Positions 37,146-46,034 of a stretch of 64,000 bases of DNA are shown one piece after another (within the stretch, counting starts at the first letter, position 1; every line of letters begins with the position of its first letter). The notes under the pieces are model-generated. The model was not told where the DNA came from and did not search any database. It was given only the letters and a program-made list of their open reading frames with translations. The position numbers and the translations under genes were made by a program. The stretch spans positions 3,553 through 67,552 of the forward strand of contig JANMDN010000068.1 in NCBI GenBank assembly GCA_031376285.1, written 5' to 3'. This DNA comes from JANMDN01 sp031376285 (GTDB lineage Bacteria; Actinomycetota; Thermoleophilia; Miltoncostaeales; Miltoncostaeaceae).

Positions 37146-38576
37146 CTACGGACCGTCTGTCGCCTCGGCGTCCTCGGCCGGGGCGGCGTCCTCGACCGGG
37201 GCGGCGTCCTCAACCGGGGCGACGTCCTCAACCGGGGCGACGTCCACAACCGGGGCGACGTCCACAACCGGGGCGACATCCTCAACAGGGTCCGCGTCCT
37301 GCACCGGGGCGACGTCCAGAGCCTCGACGGCCTCGGGGGCCTCCGCGACGGGAGCTTCCCCGGTCTCGGCGGCATGCGCTTCGATGTCCTCGATCGACTC
37401 GTGCGCGGAACTGTCGTACTCGTGGTCCTCGTAGGTCCCACCCTCGAAGCCCTCGGGGAACCGCATCCCACCGTCAACCCGCTTCAGGCTGAGCGACAGG
37501 CGGCGGCGCTCGCCGTCGATCTCGATAATCCGGACCATGACGTCGTCGCCTTGGTTGACAACCTCGCGGGGGTTCTCGACGTGGAACTCGGCCAGCTCGG
37601 AGATGTGGACGAGCCCCTCGACACCTGGGTGGATCTCGACGAAGGCGCCGAAGGTGACGACCTTGGTGACCTTCCCGTCCACGACGTCCCCAACGGTGTG
37701 GGCGTCGATGACGCTCTGCCACGGGTCGGACTGCGTCTGCTTGAGGCCGAGCGAGATGCGCTGACGGTCGCGGTCGATGTCGAGCACCTTGACCGTGACC
37801 TTGTCCCCGATGGCGAGAATCTCGGAGGGGTGGTTGACGTGGCTCCACGAAAGTTCAGAGATGTGGATGAGGCCGTCGATCCCCTCGAGGTCGACGAACG
37901 CGCCGAAGTCGACGATGTTCGAGATGACACCCTCGACGACCTTGCCGGGCTCGAGGAGGTCCAGTATCCGCTGGCGAACTTCCTTGCGCTCGTCCTCGAG
38001 GACGGCGCGCCGTGACAGCACGACGTTGTTGCGCTGACGGTTCAGCTCGATCACGCGGCATTCGATCTCGCGGCCCATGAACTCGTCGAGGTCCTGGACG
38101 CGCCGGATGTCGACGAGCGACGCGGGAAGGAACCCGCGCACACCCAGGTCGAGAATCAGGCCACCCTTGACGACCTCGATGACCATGCCGGTGACGGTCT
38201 CGTTCGCGACCGATGCCGCCTCGATCCGCTTCCACGCCTTCTCGAAGCGGGCTCGCTTCTTCGAGAGGATCAAGCGGCCGTCCTGGTCTTCCTTCGTGAG
38301 GACCAAGGCGTCGACCATCTCGCCCAGCTCGACCTCTTCGTGGACGTTCACCGACTTGCGGATCGAGAGCTCGTTCGAAGGGATGACCCCTTCGCTCTTA
38401 TACCCAATGTCGACCAGAACCTCGTCCTTGTCGATCCGCACCACCCGGCCCGAGACGACATCTCCCTCAGCAAAGATCGGGATCGTCATGTCGTAGTTCG
38501 GAATCATCTGCCCGTCGACCTCGATGTATTCAGGGCCATCGAGGGTGCGCACGGGAGAGTCGAGGTCGGCGGTCAT
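37146..38576 (-). CDS. rpsA: 30S ribosomal protein S1 with acidic repeat tail
   Basis: S1 helps mRNAs bind the ribosome. The 476-residue protein has four S1 (OB) domains at about residues 34-100, 118-185, 203-273 and 290-358, with motifs such as VSGRVVRIDKDEVLVDIGYK and VVEGVISNIVDFGAFVDLEG. The C-terminus has eight APVxDx hexapeptides, an acidic, proline-rich tail, unlike E. coli S1. The ATG at 38576 begins MTADLDSPV. The gene runs towards coaE. Confidence 0.95.
   Translation of the reverse strand: MTADLDSPVRTLDGPEYIEVDGQMIPNYDMTIPIFAEGDVVSGRVVRIDKDEVLVDIGYKSEGVIPSNELSIRKSVNVHEEVELGEMVDALVLTKEDQDGRLILSKKRARFEKAWKRIEAASVANETVTGMVIEVVKGGLILDLGVRGFLPASLVDIRRVQDLDEFMGREIECRVIELNRQRNNVVLSRRAVLEDERKEVRQRILDLLEPGKVVEGVISNIVDFGAFVDLEGIDGLIHISELSWSHVNHPSEILAIGDKVTVKVLDIDRDRQRISLGLKQTQSDPWQSVIDAHTVGDVVDGKVTKVVTFGAFVEIHPGVEGLVHISELAEFHVENPREVVNQGDDVMVRIIEIDGERRRLSLSLKRVDGGMRFPEGFEGGTYEDHEYDSSAHESIEDIEAHAAETGEAPVAEAPEAVEALDVAPVQDADPVEDVAPVVDVAPVVDVAPVEDVAPVEDAAPVEDAAPAEDAEATDGP
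37167..37310 (-). repeat. Eight 18-bp repeats in the S1 tail
   Basis: On the minus strand the units encode APVQDA, DPVEDV, APVVDV (twice), APVEDV, APVEDA (twice) and APAEDA. The units are nearly identical in DNA, so repeat number may vary between strains. Confidence 0.85.
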
Positions 38577-38788
38577 GGGGTCCTTGAGGGTGGGTGAGAA
38601 GGTCGAGGGACGTTCGGGCCTGCGAGAAAAGAACCAGCAGTATAGCCCGATCCGGCTCGCAGCCGGGGCGTCGATACCGAACTCCCCGTCGGGGTCGCCC
38701 AGACCGCGGCGTAACGCTCGCGCCCCCGCCGGGACGGAACGGTCACATGCAACGAACCGCCGGTCACAATCGGCAAGGAGACGTCACG

Positions 38789-39215
38789 ATGCCAAGCATC
38801 AGCGAAACCCTCGGTATGGACCTTCCCCTCACCCCCGAGCTTGCAGCAGCGCTCGCGGCCGCAAGGATGCGGGAGGCCGCCTCCCAGATGCTCATCTACC
38901 ACTGCGCGTCATGCACAGGATCCCTTTGACGAGGCCACGATCGAGGGTGTGCTCAAGCGCGCCGCCGCAAACGCGCACGGCGGGGCGATCACCCCAGAGC
39001 TTGAACGCGTCGCGGGCATGGACAGTCCGCAGCGCGACATCGCACTTCGCCTTGCGCGGATCCGCGACGACTCGGACGCTGTCCTGAAGTACCAGTGTGC
39101 GAGCTGCAACGGCACGTCCGACGAGGCGACCGTCGAGGGTGTGCTCAAGTGCGCCGCGGCAAACGCACACGGCAGCGCCATCACGCCTGAACTCGAGCTC
39201 CTCGCCGCGTCATAG
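38789..39215 (+). pseudogene. Duplicated CxxC small protein, frameshifted
   Basis: From ATG 38789, with AAGGAG upstream, the frame encodes MPSISETLGMDLPLTPELAA and ends in YHCASCTGSL then TGA. A one-base shift continues as DEATIEGVLKRAAANAHG and a second module, YQCASCNGTSDEATVEGVLK then CAAANAHGSAITPE. Aligning the two modules shows that the first has one extra base in the TTT at 38925-38927. Removing it gives a protein of about 141 residues with two CxxC-containing modules. The family is not recognised; the CxxC pairs could bind a metal or be a redox pair. Confidence 0.6.
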
Positions 39216-39241
39216 TCCGAACCCACCTCGGTGCTCGGACA

Positions 39242-40444
39242 TCACCCTCCCGGCACCGAGTTCAAGGGGCGCTCAGCCCTTCCGGTATTCACGTGATCAC
39301 CGGTGGCGCCGAGCGCCCGTGCGATGACCATCTTTTGGACCTCGTTCGTTCCCTCACCGATCTCGAGCACCTTGGCATCGCGGTAGAGACGGGCGATCGG
39401 GCTCTCCTCCATCCAGCCGTAGCCGCCGTGCAGGTGCAGGGAGCGCTCGGCGACGGTTTGAGCGAGCCGTCCCGCGACGAGCTTCGACATCGCGGCTTCG
39501 GTGGCGAAGGGCTCGCCGGCGTCCCTCAGGCGAGCGGTGTGGTGCAGAAGACATCGCGCAGCCGTGACCTCGGTCGCCATCTCCGCGAGCTGGAACTGGA
39601 CGGCCTGGTGCCCGTTTAGCGGGCGGCCGAACGCCCGACGCTGGCCCGTATAGGCGAGTGCGAGATCGAGCGCCCCTTGCGCGAGGCCGACACCCATCGC
39701 CGCGAGCCCGACCCGCCCGACCGCGAGTGCGGAAAGCGTTTGTCGTAGACCCTCGCCCCGCTCGCTGAGTCGCAGCTCGTCGCCAATGACGACCTGGTCG
39801 AGCATCAGTGGCCGAGTATCGCTCGCCCTCCATCCGACCTTGCGAAGGGGAGCCCCAGGGAGATACCCCGTCGAGCCGGCGGGAACGATGAACGTCGTGA
39901 TCTCGCCCTTGCCGGATCGGGCGACCGTGATGGCACTCCCCGTGATCTTGGTTCCGGCGCTTGTGATGAACATCTTTTGACCCGAGAGGGTCCAGTTCGT
40001 CCCGTCCCAGCTGGCGGAGGTCTCCACCGCCCCGGCGTCGGATCCACACCCCGGCTCGGTCAGCGCAAACGCGCCGAGGCGCCGACCTGCGGCCAGGTCT
40101 GGCAGGAAGCGGGCCTTCTGGTAGTCAGTTCCGAACCAAGCGATCGGCATGGTGCCAAGCGTCGTATGGGCGCTCACCGTAACCGCCACGCTCGAATCAA
40201 CGCGGGCGAGTTCCTCCAGGATCACCGCGAGCGCCAGCGCGCCAAGCCCGCCGCCGCCGTACTCCTCGGGAACGGTGATCCCCATGAACCCAAGCTCACC
40301 CAGCTCGGCGATGATCTCGTAGGGGAAGCGGGCCTCGGCATCGAGCGCCTCGGCGTGTGGAGCGATGCGCTCGTTCGCAAACGCGCGGGCCGTTGACTGA
40401 AGATCGGCGAGCTCGTGATCCCGAGGGAGGGTGTCGTTGGTCAC
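39242..40444 (-). CDS. Acyl-CoA dehydrogenase
   Basis: This is an FAD-dependent acyl-CoA dehydrogenase of 400 residues. Motifs include AFALTEPGCGSDAGAVETSA, ITSAGTKITGSAITVARSG, GRPLNGHQAVQFQLAEM and, near residue 370, the catalytic Glu in LEIGEGTNEVQKM. The short/branched-chain type is likely from the Glu position. It overlaps the start of the Leu/Phe/Val dehydrogenase gene by four bases, so the three genes from 44984 to 39242 form one operon, fitting branched-chain or aromatic amino acid breakdown. Confidence 0.92.
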   Translation of the reverse strand: MTNDTLPRDHELADLQSTARAFANERIAPHAEALDAEARFPYEIIAELGELGFMGITVPEEYGGGGLGALALAVILEELARVDSSVAVTVSAHTTLGTMPIAWFGTDYQKARFLPDLAAGRRLGAFALTEPGCGSDAGAVETSASWDGTNWTLSGQKMFITSAGTKITGSAITVARSGKGEITTFIVPAGSTGYLPGAPLRKVGWRASDTRPLMLDQVVIGDELRLSERGEGLRQTLSALAVGRVGLAAMGVGLAQGALDLALAYTGQRRAFGRPLNGHQAVQFQLAEMATEVTAARCLLHHTARLRDAGEPFATEAAMSKLVAGRLAQTVAERSLHLHGGYGWMEESPIARLYRDAKVLEIGEGTNEVQKMVIARALGATGDHVNTGRAERPLNSVPGG

Positions 40445-41496
40445 GCGACCACCTCCCGCTCAAGGCGCCGCCGCGCCATGGCCAGCGCGTGACGAAGGGG
40501 TGTCGCACCATCGCCGTCGCTCGCGCCAAGGATCTCGCGGACGCGGTCGCCGATCTGATCAACAGCGGCCAGGACCCGCTCCAGGTCCCAAGCATTTCGG
40601 GCTTCGGCGGCCGAGATCAGCCCACCGACGTTTGCGACGAAGTCGGGCACGTAGAGAACGCCGGCGGCGGCGAGACGCTCGGCGACCGCACCGTCGGCGA
40701 GCTGGTTGTTCGCGGAGCCCACGACGAAGCGGCAACGTAGCTTCGTCGCCATCTCACTCGTCAGCACCCCTCCGAGCGCGCAGGGCGCAAGGATGTCGCA
40801 GCGGGTTTGGAGCAGATCCTCAGGCGGAGCGGCCCGGCCTCCGACCATTTCGGCGACGAGCTGGGCCCGTCCCGGGTCGATGTCAGCGACGATCACCTCA
40901 GCACCGACGCCCGCAGCCGCGTGTGCCAGCGCCGCGCCGACCTTGCCGACGCCCTGGATCGCCACCCTGGCACCCGAAAGCCCCGGGCCCGGCTCCCCGG
41001 CGAAGTCCCAGACCGCGCGCATGGCCGCCAGCACGCCCCGAGCGGTGAACGGCGACGGATCGCCGTCGAAACCGTCAGCCGTCGAGGACCGGCCGATCAC
41101 GTACGGCGTCACACGGCCAATGACATCGAGATCCGCGGGTGTCGTACCGACGTCCTCCGCCGCCCAGTACGTCCCCCCGAGGCGGTCAACGACCCGCCCG
41201 AACGCTCGCAGGAGCGCCGTCGTACGAATCTCTCGTGGATTGCCGAGGATGACGGACTTCCCTCCGCCGAGGTCGAGGCCCGCGCAGGCGGCCTTAATGG
41301 TCATCCCCTCGGCAAGGCGCAGGGCGTCAACCATGGCGCTCGCGTCATCGGGATAGGACGTGAAGCGCACGCCGCCGATCGCGGGGCCAAGCTCAGTCGA
41401 GTGGACGGCGACGATCGCCCGAAGCCCGCAGGCCGGGTCGCTCGCCCAGACGACGCGCTCGTACGGACCAACCGCTCCGTCGAAGACAATGTTCAC
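40441..41496 (-). CDS. Leu/Phe/Val dehydrogenase
   Basis: This NAD-dependent amino acid dehydrogenase makes the oxo acid from leucine, valine or phenylalanine. The 351-residue product has the catalytic lysines in LAEGMTIKAACAGLDLGGGK (about K68 and K80), the dinucleotide loop VAIQGVGKVGAALAHAA and the substrate-side LYVPDFVANVGGLISAAEAR. Which amino acid is preferred cannot be told. Its start overlaps the oxidoreductase stop and its stop overlaps the acyl-CoA dehydrogenase start. Confidence 0.9.
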   Translation of the reverse strand: MNIVFDGAVGPYERVVWASDPACGLRAIVAVHSTELGPAIGGVRFTSYPDDASAMVDALRLAEGMTIKAACAGLDLGGGKSVILGNPREIRTTALLRAFGRVVDRLGGTYWAAEDVGTTPADLDVIGRVTPYVIGRSSTADGFDGDPSPFTARGVLAAMRAVWDFAGEPGPGLSGARVAIQGVGKVGAALAHAAAGVGAEVIVADIDPGRAQLVAEMVGGRAAPPEDLLQTRCDILAPCALGGVLTSEMATKLRCRFVVGSANNQLADGAVAERLAAAGVLYVPDFVANVGGLISAAEARNAWDLERVLAAVDQIGDRVREILGASDGDGATPLRHALAMARRRLEREVVA

Positions 41497-44400
41497 TTGA
41501 CACCTCCCTGGATGTTCGGCGCGCGACGAATCTCCGCAAGCCGTTCGACGGCCCGATCCTCCTTCGGGTACCGGATCTCCCTGAACCCGGTAACGGTCTC
41601 CGGGAGGCGGACGGCCTCGAGCGCCCCATCCCCAGAAAGCGACCCGCCGGTGACAAGCGGGAGGACGGTCTCGGCGTACCAGTCACGGAACGCGCGCTCT
41701 CGTCGATGCCAGCCCGGAACGAGTCGCCGTAGCGGGCGCCCCATTCGAATGATGCGAAGCATCCAGTCCCGTGTTTTCAGGTCGAACTCGACCTGCCGGC
41801 CGAAGAGGCCAAACGAGGCCCGATTAAAATGGACGTAGGCGAGACGGTCGCCGGCCGACTCGTCGATATCGAATCGCTCGCGGTCACGCGCGTACTTCTT
41901 CGGGCTCGTCAGGAGATGGGCGACGAACACCTCGTCCTTGATCGCCATGACGCGGTGCAGATTGTGTGCAATAGGAACGGCGAGATTTGGCGTGTGCTCG
42001 ACGACCGTGGCGACGGCGTCGATGTAGCGTCGCCCGTAGTCTTCGCCGCCCCAAGCCAGTAGGTCAGCGAGGCGGACGGCAACCGCGCGGCCGACATCCT
42101 CGGGAATGCCATCCATCGCACCCATCAGCGACTGGAACGCGCGGCGCTCCTGACGCGAGCGGATCAGCTTGGCTTCGTCGTCGATGACCTCGGCGAGGCT
42201 TCGCGCCTGGGGCTCACGTTGCTCTCGATCCGCGAGCCCCCGTCCGAGTTCGAACGCCGCGAGGTTCGTGGCGGCGTGCCGCCGGCCGGACACGTTCTCG
42301 ATGGCCCTCCTCAAGCCCTCGCCAGAGAGGGGGAGGTAGCCACATTGGTAGGCGACACCGATTGCGGCGACATTTGCGGCAACCCGGCGACCGAACGCTT
42401 GCTCGCAGACATCGCCGATCTTGAGCACCGCGGCGCCCCCAGCGCGGGTGCGCTCCCGAACTTTCTCGTCAAATCCCGTGATTCGATCTTGCGCGCCGGT
42501 GAGGATCGTCGTCGTGGGACGAGGTGACGCGTCGACAACCGCCGCCACCCGGTGGGGATCACTGCCACCGAGCGACCGCAGCGCCTCAAGTGGCTCCAGC
42601 CCGATGACGAGGTCAAGCTCGCCGTGGGCGATCGCGGCGGGGCGAGGTCGGGTGCCGTCATGCATCACGATCTGGGCGAAGACACTTCCGCCGCGCTGCG
42701 CAAGACCCTTCTTCTGGTACGCCTCGACGGCGGGCCACTCGGCGAAGGCGGCTTCGATCAAGATGCGTGCCGCGACACCGGTTCCCATTCCGCCGACGCC
42801 GGGCACCTCCACCGCAAACGACGGCCCAATCTCCGGCAGGGTCGGCTCGGAGGGGACAACGGCGTCTGGCGCCGCGACCCGTGCGGGCGCCCGAGTTCGG
42901 CGTACCGTGACCTGCTCGAAGCTCGGGCAGGCCTTCACCTTCGTGCAGTAGGCATCGTCGACGCAGACCTCGCGGTCGATCGCGACCTTCTCGCCGAGCG
43001 GCGTGTCGACGATGGTGAGCCCCGGGCACGCGGTGGCCCGTGTGCACTCCCGGCAGTTCTCGCAGACGTCCTCGGCGATGTTGATGTGGGCCCGGACCGG
43101 CTCGAAGCCGACCCGAGCGACCTCCTGTGCACGGTCGGCCTTGTCCCGACGTCCCTTGGTGATCGCACACTCTTTGTCGGCGATGATCACGCGCGTGCCC
43201 TCCATGAGCATCACGCGCTCGAGGAGATCGGTGTAGTCGTCGCGCTCGTCGGGGTTGACGCGCTCGACAAAGCCTGGGCCCATCGCCCTGACGATGCGCT
43301 CGATATCGACCGGCTGCTGGGGTCGACCCATTAGGTCGCGGGCGCTCCCGGGGGTTCCCTGGTGGCCGGTCATCGCCGTGGTCTTGTTGTCGAGAACGAT
43401 GTAGAGGATGTCTTGTCGCGCTTTAACGGAGTTGGCCATCGTCGCCATCTCACCGTGGAAGAAGGTTCCATCGCCGACGAGGACGTAGTGCCGGTTGTCG
43501 GTGAGTGGCGCGTATCCCGCCCCCGTCGCCCCGCCGAGGCCCATTGCCGAAAGGTTGTGCATTTCCTTCCACGGGGGGAGGAAGGCCATCGAGTAGCAGC
43601 CGATTCCACCGTGCGCGATCACGTCGACCGGGTCACGCCCGTGTACCCGGCGCATGTGGTCGGGATCGGAGAGGCGCCGCCGAACCTCGATGAGCGGCGA
43701 ACTCGTCCCGCGATGAGGACAGCCAGCGCAGTAGGTCGGCGTCCGCGCGAGCACGGGGTCTGGCTCGGCAACTGGCGCCGTGGCCCCCTGGAGCGCGTTC
43801 GCGCGATCAAGCGACGCAGCTGGAAAGGCCGACGGGCGCAGCCCGACAAGTGCTGCGAAACGCTCCCGCACCGCGTCCGGCGTGAGACCCCCGGCCTCCG
43901 GGAAGCCAGCCGCCCCCCCGGGGAGCTGCTTCCCGAAGACCGGCACGCCCGCGTTGGCGAGGGCCCGGCGAACCTGGTCCTCCAAGTGCGGGGCGCGCTC
44001 CTCGACGACGACGATCTCGTCGACGTGGCGGGCGAAGTCCGCGATCGCCTCCTCATCAGCGGGCCACGTGAGTGTGAGGCGCAGCAGTGGCAGGGCGCCG
44101 TCGGCCCCGAGGGTGGCAAGGGCGTCGCGGACGAGGACGTAGCTCGCGCCCCCTGTGATCACGCCCAGACGCCCACCGGTCGGCCCCTCGGTCTGATCCA
44201 AGCGGCGTCGACGGACCGCGTCTTTGAGGAGAGGAACGCGACGACCCAGCAAGTCCCCTTCGAGAATGGCGGCCTGCGGGGGAAGCGAAACCGCGCCGTC
44301 CGCGTCGATGGCGGATGTGTCGATCCTGACGCGCCGACGCGGGCCGACGCAGGGCGCCAGGTTCGGCGCGAGGTCGGCAACCGCGAGGCCGTCCGCCTGT

Positions 44401-44984
44401 GAGGTGGTGACGACCACCGCGACGATAAGGCCGCTCTCCTGCGAGAGATCGAAGGCGACGGCCACAGCGTCCTTGATGCCCGCGACGCTGGCCGGCTCGA
44501 TCACCGGGATACGTCCGGCGGCAAGCGTCAGACGGGAATCGGCGCCCACCTGCGTCGACGAGAGCGATGGGTCGTCCCCGACAACCACGACCGCCGCCGC
44601 TCCATCTGCGGCCCGTGCCGCATTCGCGATCGCGAGGCCGTCGAGGGCGACGTAGGCCCCGACGCTCTTCATGATCGCAAGCGCTCGCGCACCGGGCACC
44701 TGCCTGGCACCGTTCAGCATCGCCGCGCTTTGGGCCTCGTTGTCGGCGAGGGCCGCCTCGACGCCGAGCTCTGCGAGGTAGGCCGCGTGGCGTTCGCAGA
44801 CGATGAACACCTCCGCGACCGGCGATCCGGGGTAGCCGGTGACAAGCGACACACCCGCCTCAAGGGCACCCTTGACGATCAGCTCGTTGCCGGTCAGCAC
44901 GGCCCGGCCCGTACTCTGGGTCATCGGCGATCCGGTGTCTGCCACGACCGCGGTTGCCAGTTCTCGGGGCAGAAGCGTGGTCAC
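41493..44984 (-). CDS. Indolepyruvate/2-oxoacid:ferredoxin oxidoreductase, fused subunits
   Basis: This enzyme oxidatively decarboxylates aryl or branched oxo acids to acyl-CoA, using TPP and ferredoxin. The 1163-residue protein has an N-terminal pyrimidine domain (ELIVKGALEAGVSLVTGYPG), a TPP domain with HGGIGCYSMAF and LVGDGTFFHGEMATMANS (about 460-520), and a ferredoxin-like insert. The insert has CENCRECTRATACPG (about 640) and a weaker second cluster, CVDDAYCTKVKACP, that lacks one Cys. A gamma domain (GVGGMGTGVAARI, about 730) and a C-terminal extra region follow. All parts are fused. The promoter faces the Lrp regulator. Confidence 0.9.
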   Translation of the reverse strand: MTTLLPRELATAVVADTGSPMTQSTGRAVLTGNELIVKGALEAGVSLVTGYPGSPVAEVFIVCERHAAYLAELGVEAALADNEAQSAAMLNGARQVPGARALAIMKSVGAYVALDGLAIANAARAADGAAAVVVVGDDPSLSSTQVGADSRLTLAAGRIPVIEPASVAGIKDAVAVAFDLSQESGLIVAVVVTTSQADGLAVADLAPNLAPCVGPRRRVRIDTSAIDADGAVSLPPQAAILEGDLLGRRVPLLKDAVRRRRLDQTEGPTGGRLGVITGGASYVLVRDALATLGADGALPLLRLTLTWPADEEAIADFARHVDEIVVVEERAPHLEDQVRRALANAGVPVFGKQLPGGAAGFPEAGGLTPDAVRERFAALVGLRPSAFPAASLDRANALQGATAPVAEPDPVLARTPTYCAGCPHRGTSSPLIEVRRRLSDPDHMRRVHGRDPVDVIAHGGIGCYSMAFLPPWKEMHNLSAMGLGGATGAGYAPLTDNRHYVLVGDGTFFHGEMATMANSVKARQDILYIVLDNKTTAMTGHQGTPGSARDLMGRPQQPVDIERIVRAMGPGFVERVNPDERDDYTDLLERVMLMEGTRVIIADKECAITKGRRDKADRAQEVARVGFEPVRAHINIAEDVCENCRECTRATACPGLTIVDTPLGEKVAIDREVCVDDAYCTKVKACPSFEQVTVRRTRAPARVAAPDAVVPSEPTLPEIGPSFAVEVPGVGGMGTGVAARILIEAAFAEWPAVEAYQKKGLAQRGGSVFAQIVMHDGTRPRPAAIAHGELDLVIGLEPLEALRSLGGSDPHRVAAVVDASPRPTTTILTGAQDRITGFDEKVRERTRAGGAAVLKIGDVCEQAFGRRVAANVAAIGVAYQCGYLPLSGEGLRRAIENVSGRRHAATNLAAFELGRGLADREQREPQARSLAEVIDDEAKLIRSRQERRAFQSLMGAMDGIPEDVGRAVAVRLADLLAWGGEDYGRRYIDAVATVVEHTPNLAVPIAHNLHRVMAIKDEVFVAHLLTSPKKYARDRERFDIDESAGDRLAYVHFNRASFGLFGRQVEFDLKTRDWMLRIIRMGRPLRRLVPGWHRRERAFRDWYAETVLPLVTGGSLSGDGALEAVRLPETVTGFREIRYPKEDRAVERLAEIRRAPNIQGGVK

Positions 44985-45023
44985 CGTTTGGACCCCTTCC
45001 TCGTATCGTTTGCCACGAACTCA

Positions 45024-45037
45024 CTTACGAGTGTAAG
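45024..45037. promoter_or_regulatory. Short inverted repeat between the operon and lrp
   Basis: CTTAC-GAGT-GTAAG is a perfect five-base inverted repeat in the 91-base gap between the oxidoreductase and Lrp-type genes. This is a likely binding site for the divergent regulator, inferred from position only. Confidence 0.5.
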
Positions 45038-45075
45038 CTCAGATCATTCCGAAAGCGAGCGAGAATCGTTCAGCA

Positions 45076-45606
45076 ATGCATGTCATCGATGACACTGACC
45101 GGAAGATCATTCAGTCGCTCGCTGACGATGCCCGCGTGTCGCTCGCAGAGATCGGGCGCAGGGTGCGTCTCTCGACTCCAGCGGTGCACCGGCGCCTCCG
45201 TGCCCTCGAAGCCGCGGGCCTCGTCGCCGGCTACACGGTGCGCCTGGATACGTCCGTGCTCGGACACGGGCTCCAGGCCGTCGTCGCCCTCGAGCTGAGT
45301 GGCGGTACCGGCGCACTCGACCGCGTCGCGACCATTGTTGCCGGCTTCGCGGAAGTCGAAGCGTGCTGGTCAACAGCCGGCGCGAGCGATCTGCTGCTCC
45401 GCGTGCGTGCGCGCGGGCCGCGTGAGCTCGAGCGTCTCCTCGTTCGGCTCGGTGAGATCCCCGCGGTCGGGAGAACACGCTCCACGATCATGCTCGTGAC
45501 CCATTTCGAGCGGGCCCCTGACCCAGGCGTACTCACGGCTCCAGGGGCGGAGCGTGGTGTTGTCGATCGGACCGACGGCCTCGTCGCCGTTGAGGTGACC
45601 GGGTGA
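45076..45606 (+). CDS. Lrp/AsnC-family regulator
   Basis: This is a leucine-responsive-type regulator of 176 residues. The N-terminal HTH (DDTDRKIIQSLADDARVSLA, STPAVHRRLRALEAAGLVAG) is followed by a RAM ligand domain (about residues 65-140). It is divergent from the amino acid catabolic operon, 91 bases away, so it probably responds to an amino acid and controls that operon. The stop overlaps the thioesterase start. Confidence 0.9.
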   Translation: MHVIDDTDRKIIQSLADDARVSLAEIGRRVRLSTPAVHRRLRALEAAGLVAGYTVRLDTSVLGHGLQAVVALELSGGTGALDRVATIVAGFAEVEACWSTAGASDLLLRVRARGPRELERLLVRLGEIPAVGRTRSTIMLVTHFERAPDPGVLTAPGAERGVVDRTDGLVAVEVTG

Positions 45607-46034
45607 CTGTCTCAGCGGCTGGCGAGTACACCCTCTCGATCCTCGTGATGCCGGCGCAGGAGAACTCCCTCGGTGTCATGCATGGCGGCCACATGATGAG
45701 CTGGATGGACATGGCCGCCTGGGTCGTCGCCACACGGGCCGTCGAGCCCGATCAGCGAGTCCTCTTCAAGGCGATCGAGCGGTGTGTTTGGTCGGCACCG
45801 CTCCATGCGGGCGAGATCTGCACCGTCCGTGCACGACTCAGTGGCGTCGGGCGGTCCTCGCTTCGAGTCGAACTCGAGGCCACCGGAGAGGACCCGGTCC
45901 GAAACGCGACGTGGACCGCCTGCGAGGCGGTGTTCACGATGGTGACGACGGGGCCCGACGGCCGCGCCGAACCCGCCCGGCTTGTGGGGACCGACGACGG
46001 TGCGAAAAACGGGCCCGACGGACGAGCGGGTTAG
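45603..46034 (+). CDS. Hotdog-fold acyl-CoA thioesterase
   Basis: This 143-residue protein has the hotdog motif SLGVMHGGHMMSWMDMAAWV and the later SAPLHAGEICTVRARLSG. It is likely an acyl-CoA thioesterase that balances CoA for the catabolic operon across the gap. It starts at GTG 45603, overlapping the lrp stop by four bases, so the two are co-translated. The stop overlaps the converging polA gene by four bases. Confidence 0.85.
   Translation: MTVSAAGEYTLSILVMPAQENSLGVMHGGHMMSWMDMAAWVVATRAVEPDQRVLFKAIERCVWSAPLHAGEICTVRARLSGVGRSSLRVELEATGEDPVRNATWTACEAVFTMVTTGPDGRAEPARLVGTDDGAKNGPDGRAG

Noticed and set aside
37068..38015. 315-residue open frame antisense to rpsA
   Set aside because: Shadow of S1; long only because the codon bias leaves few stops.
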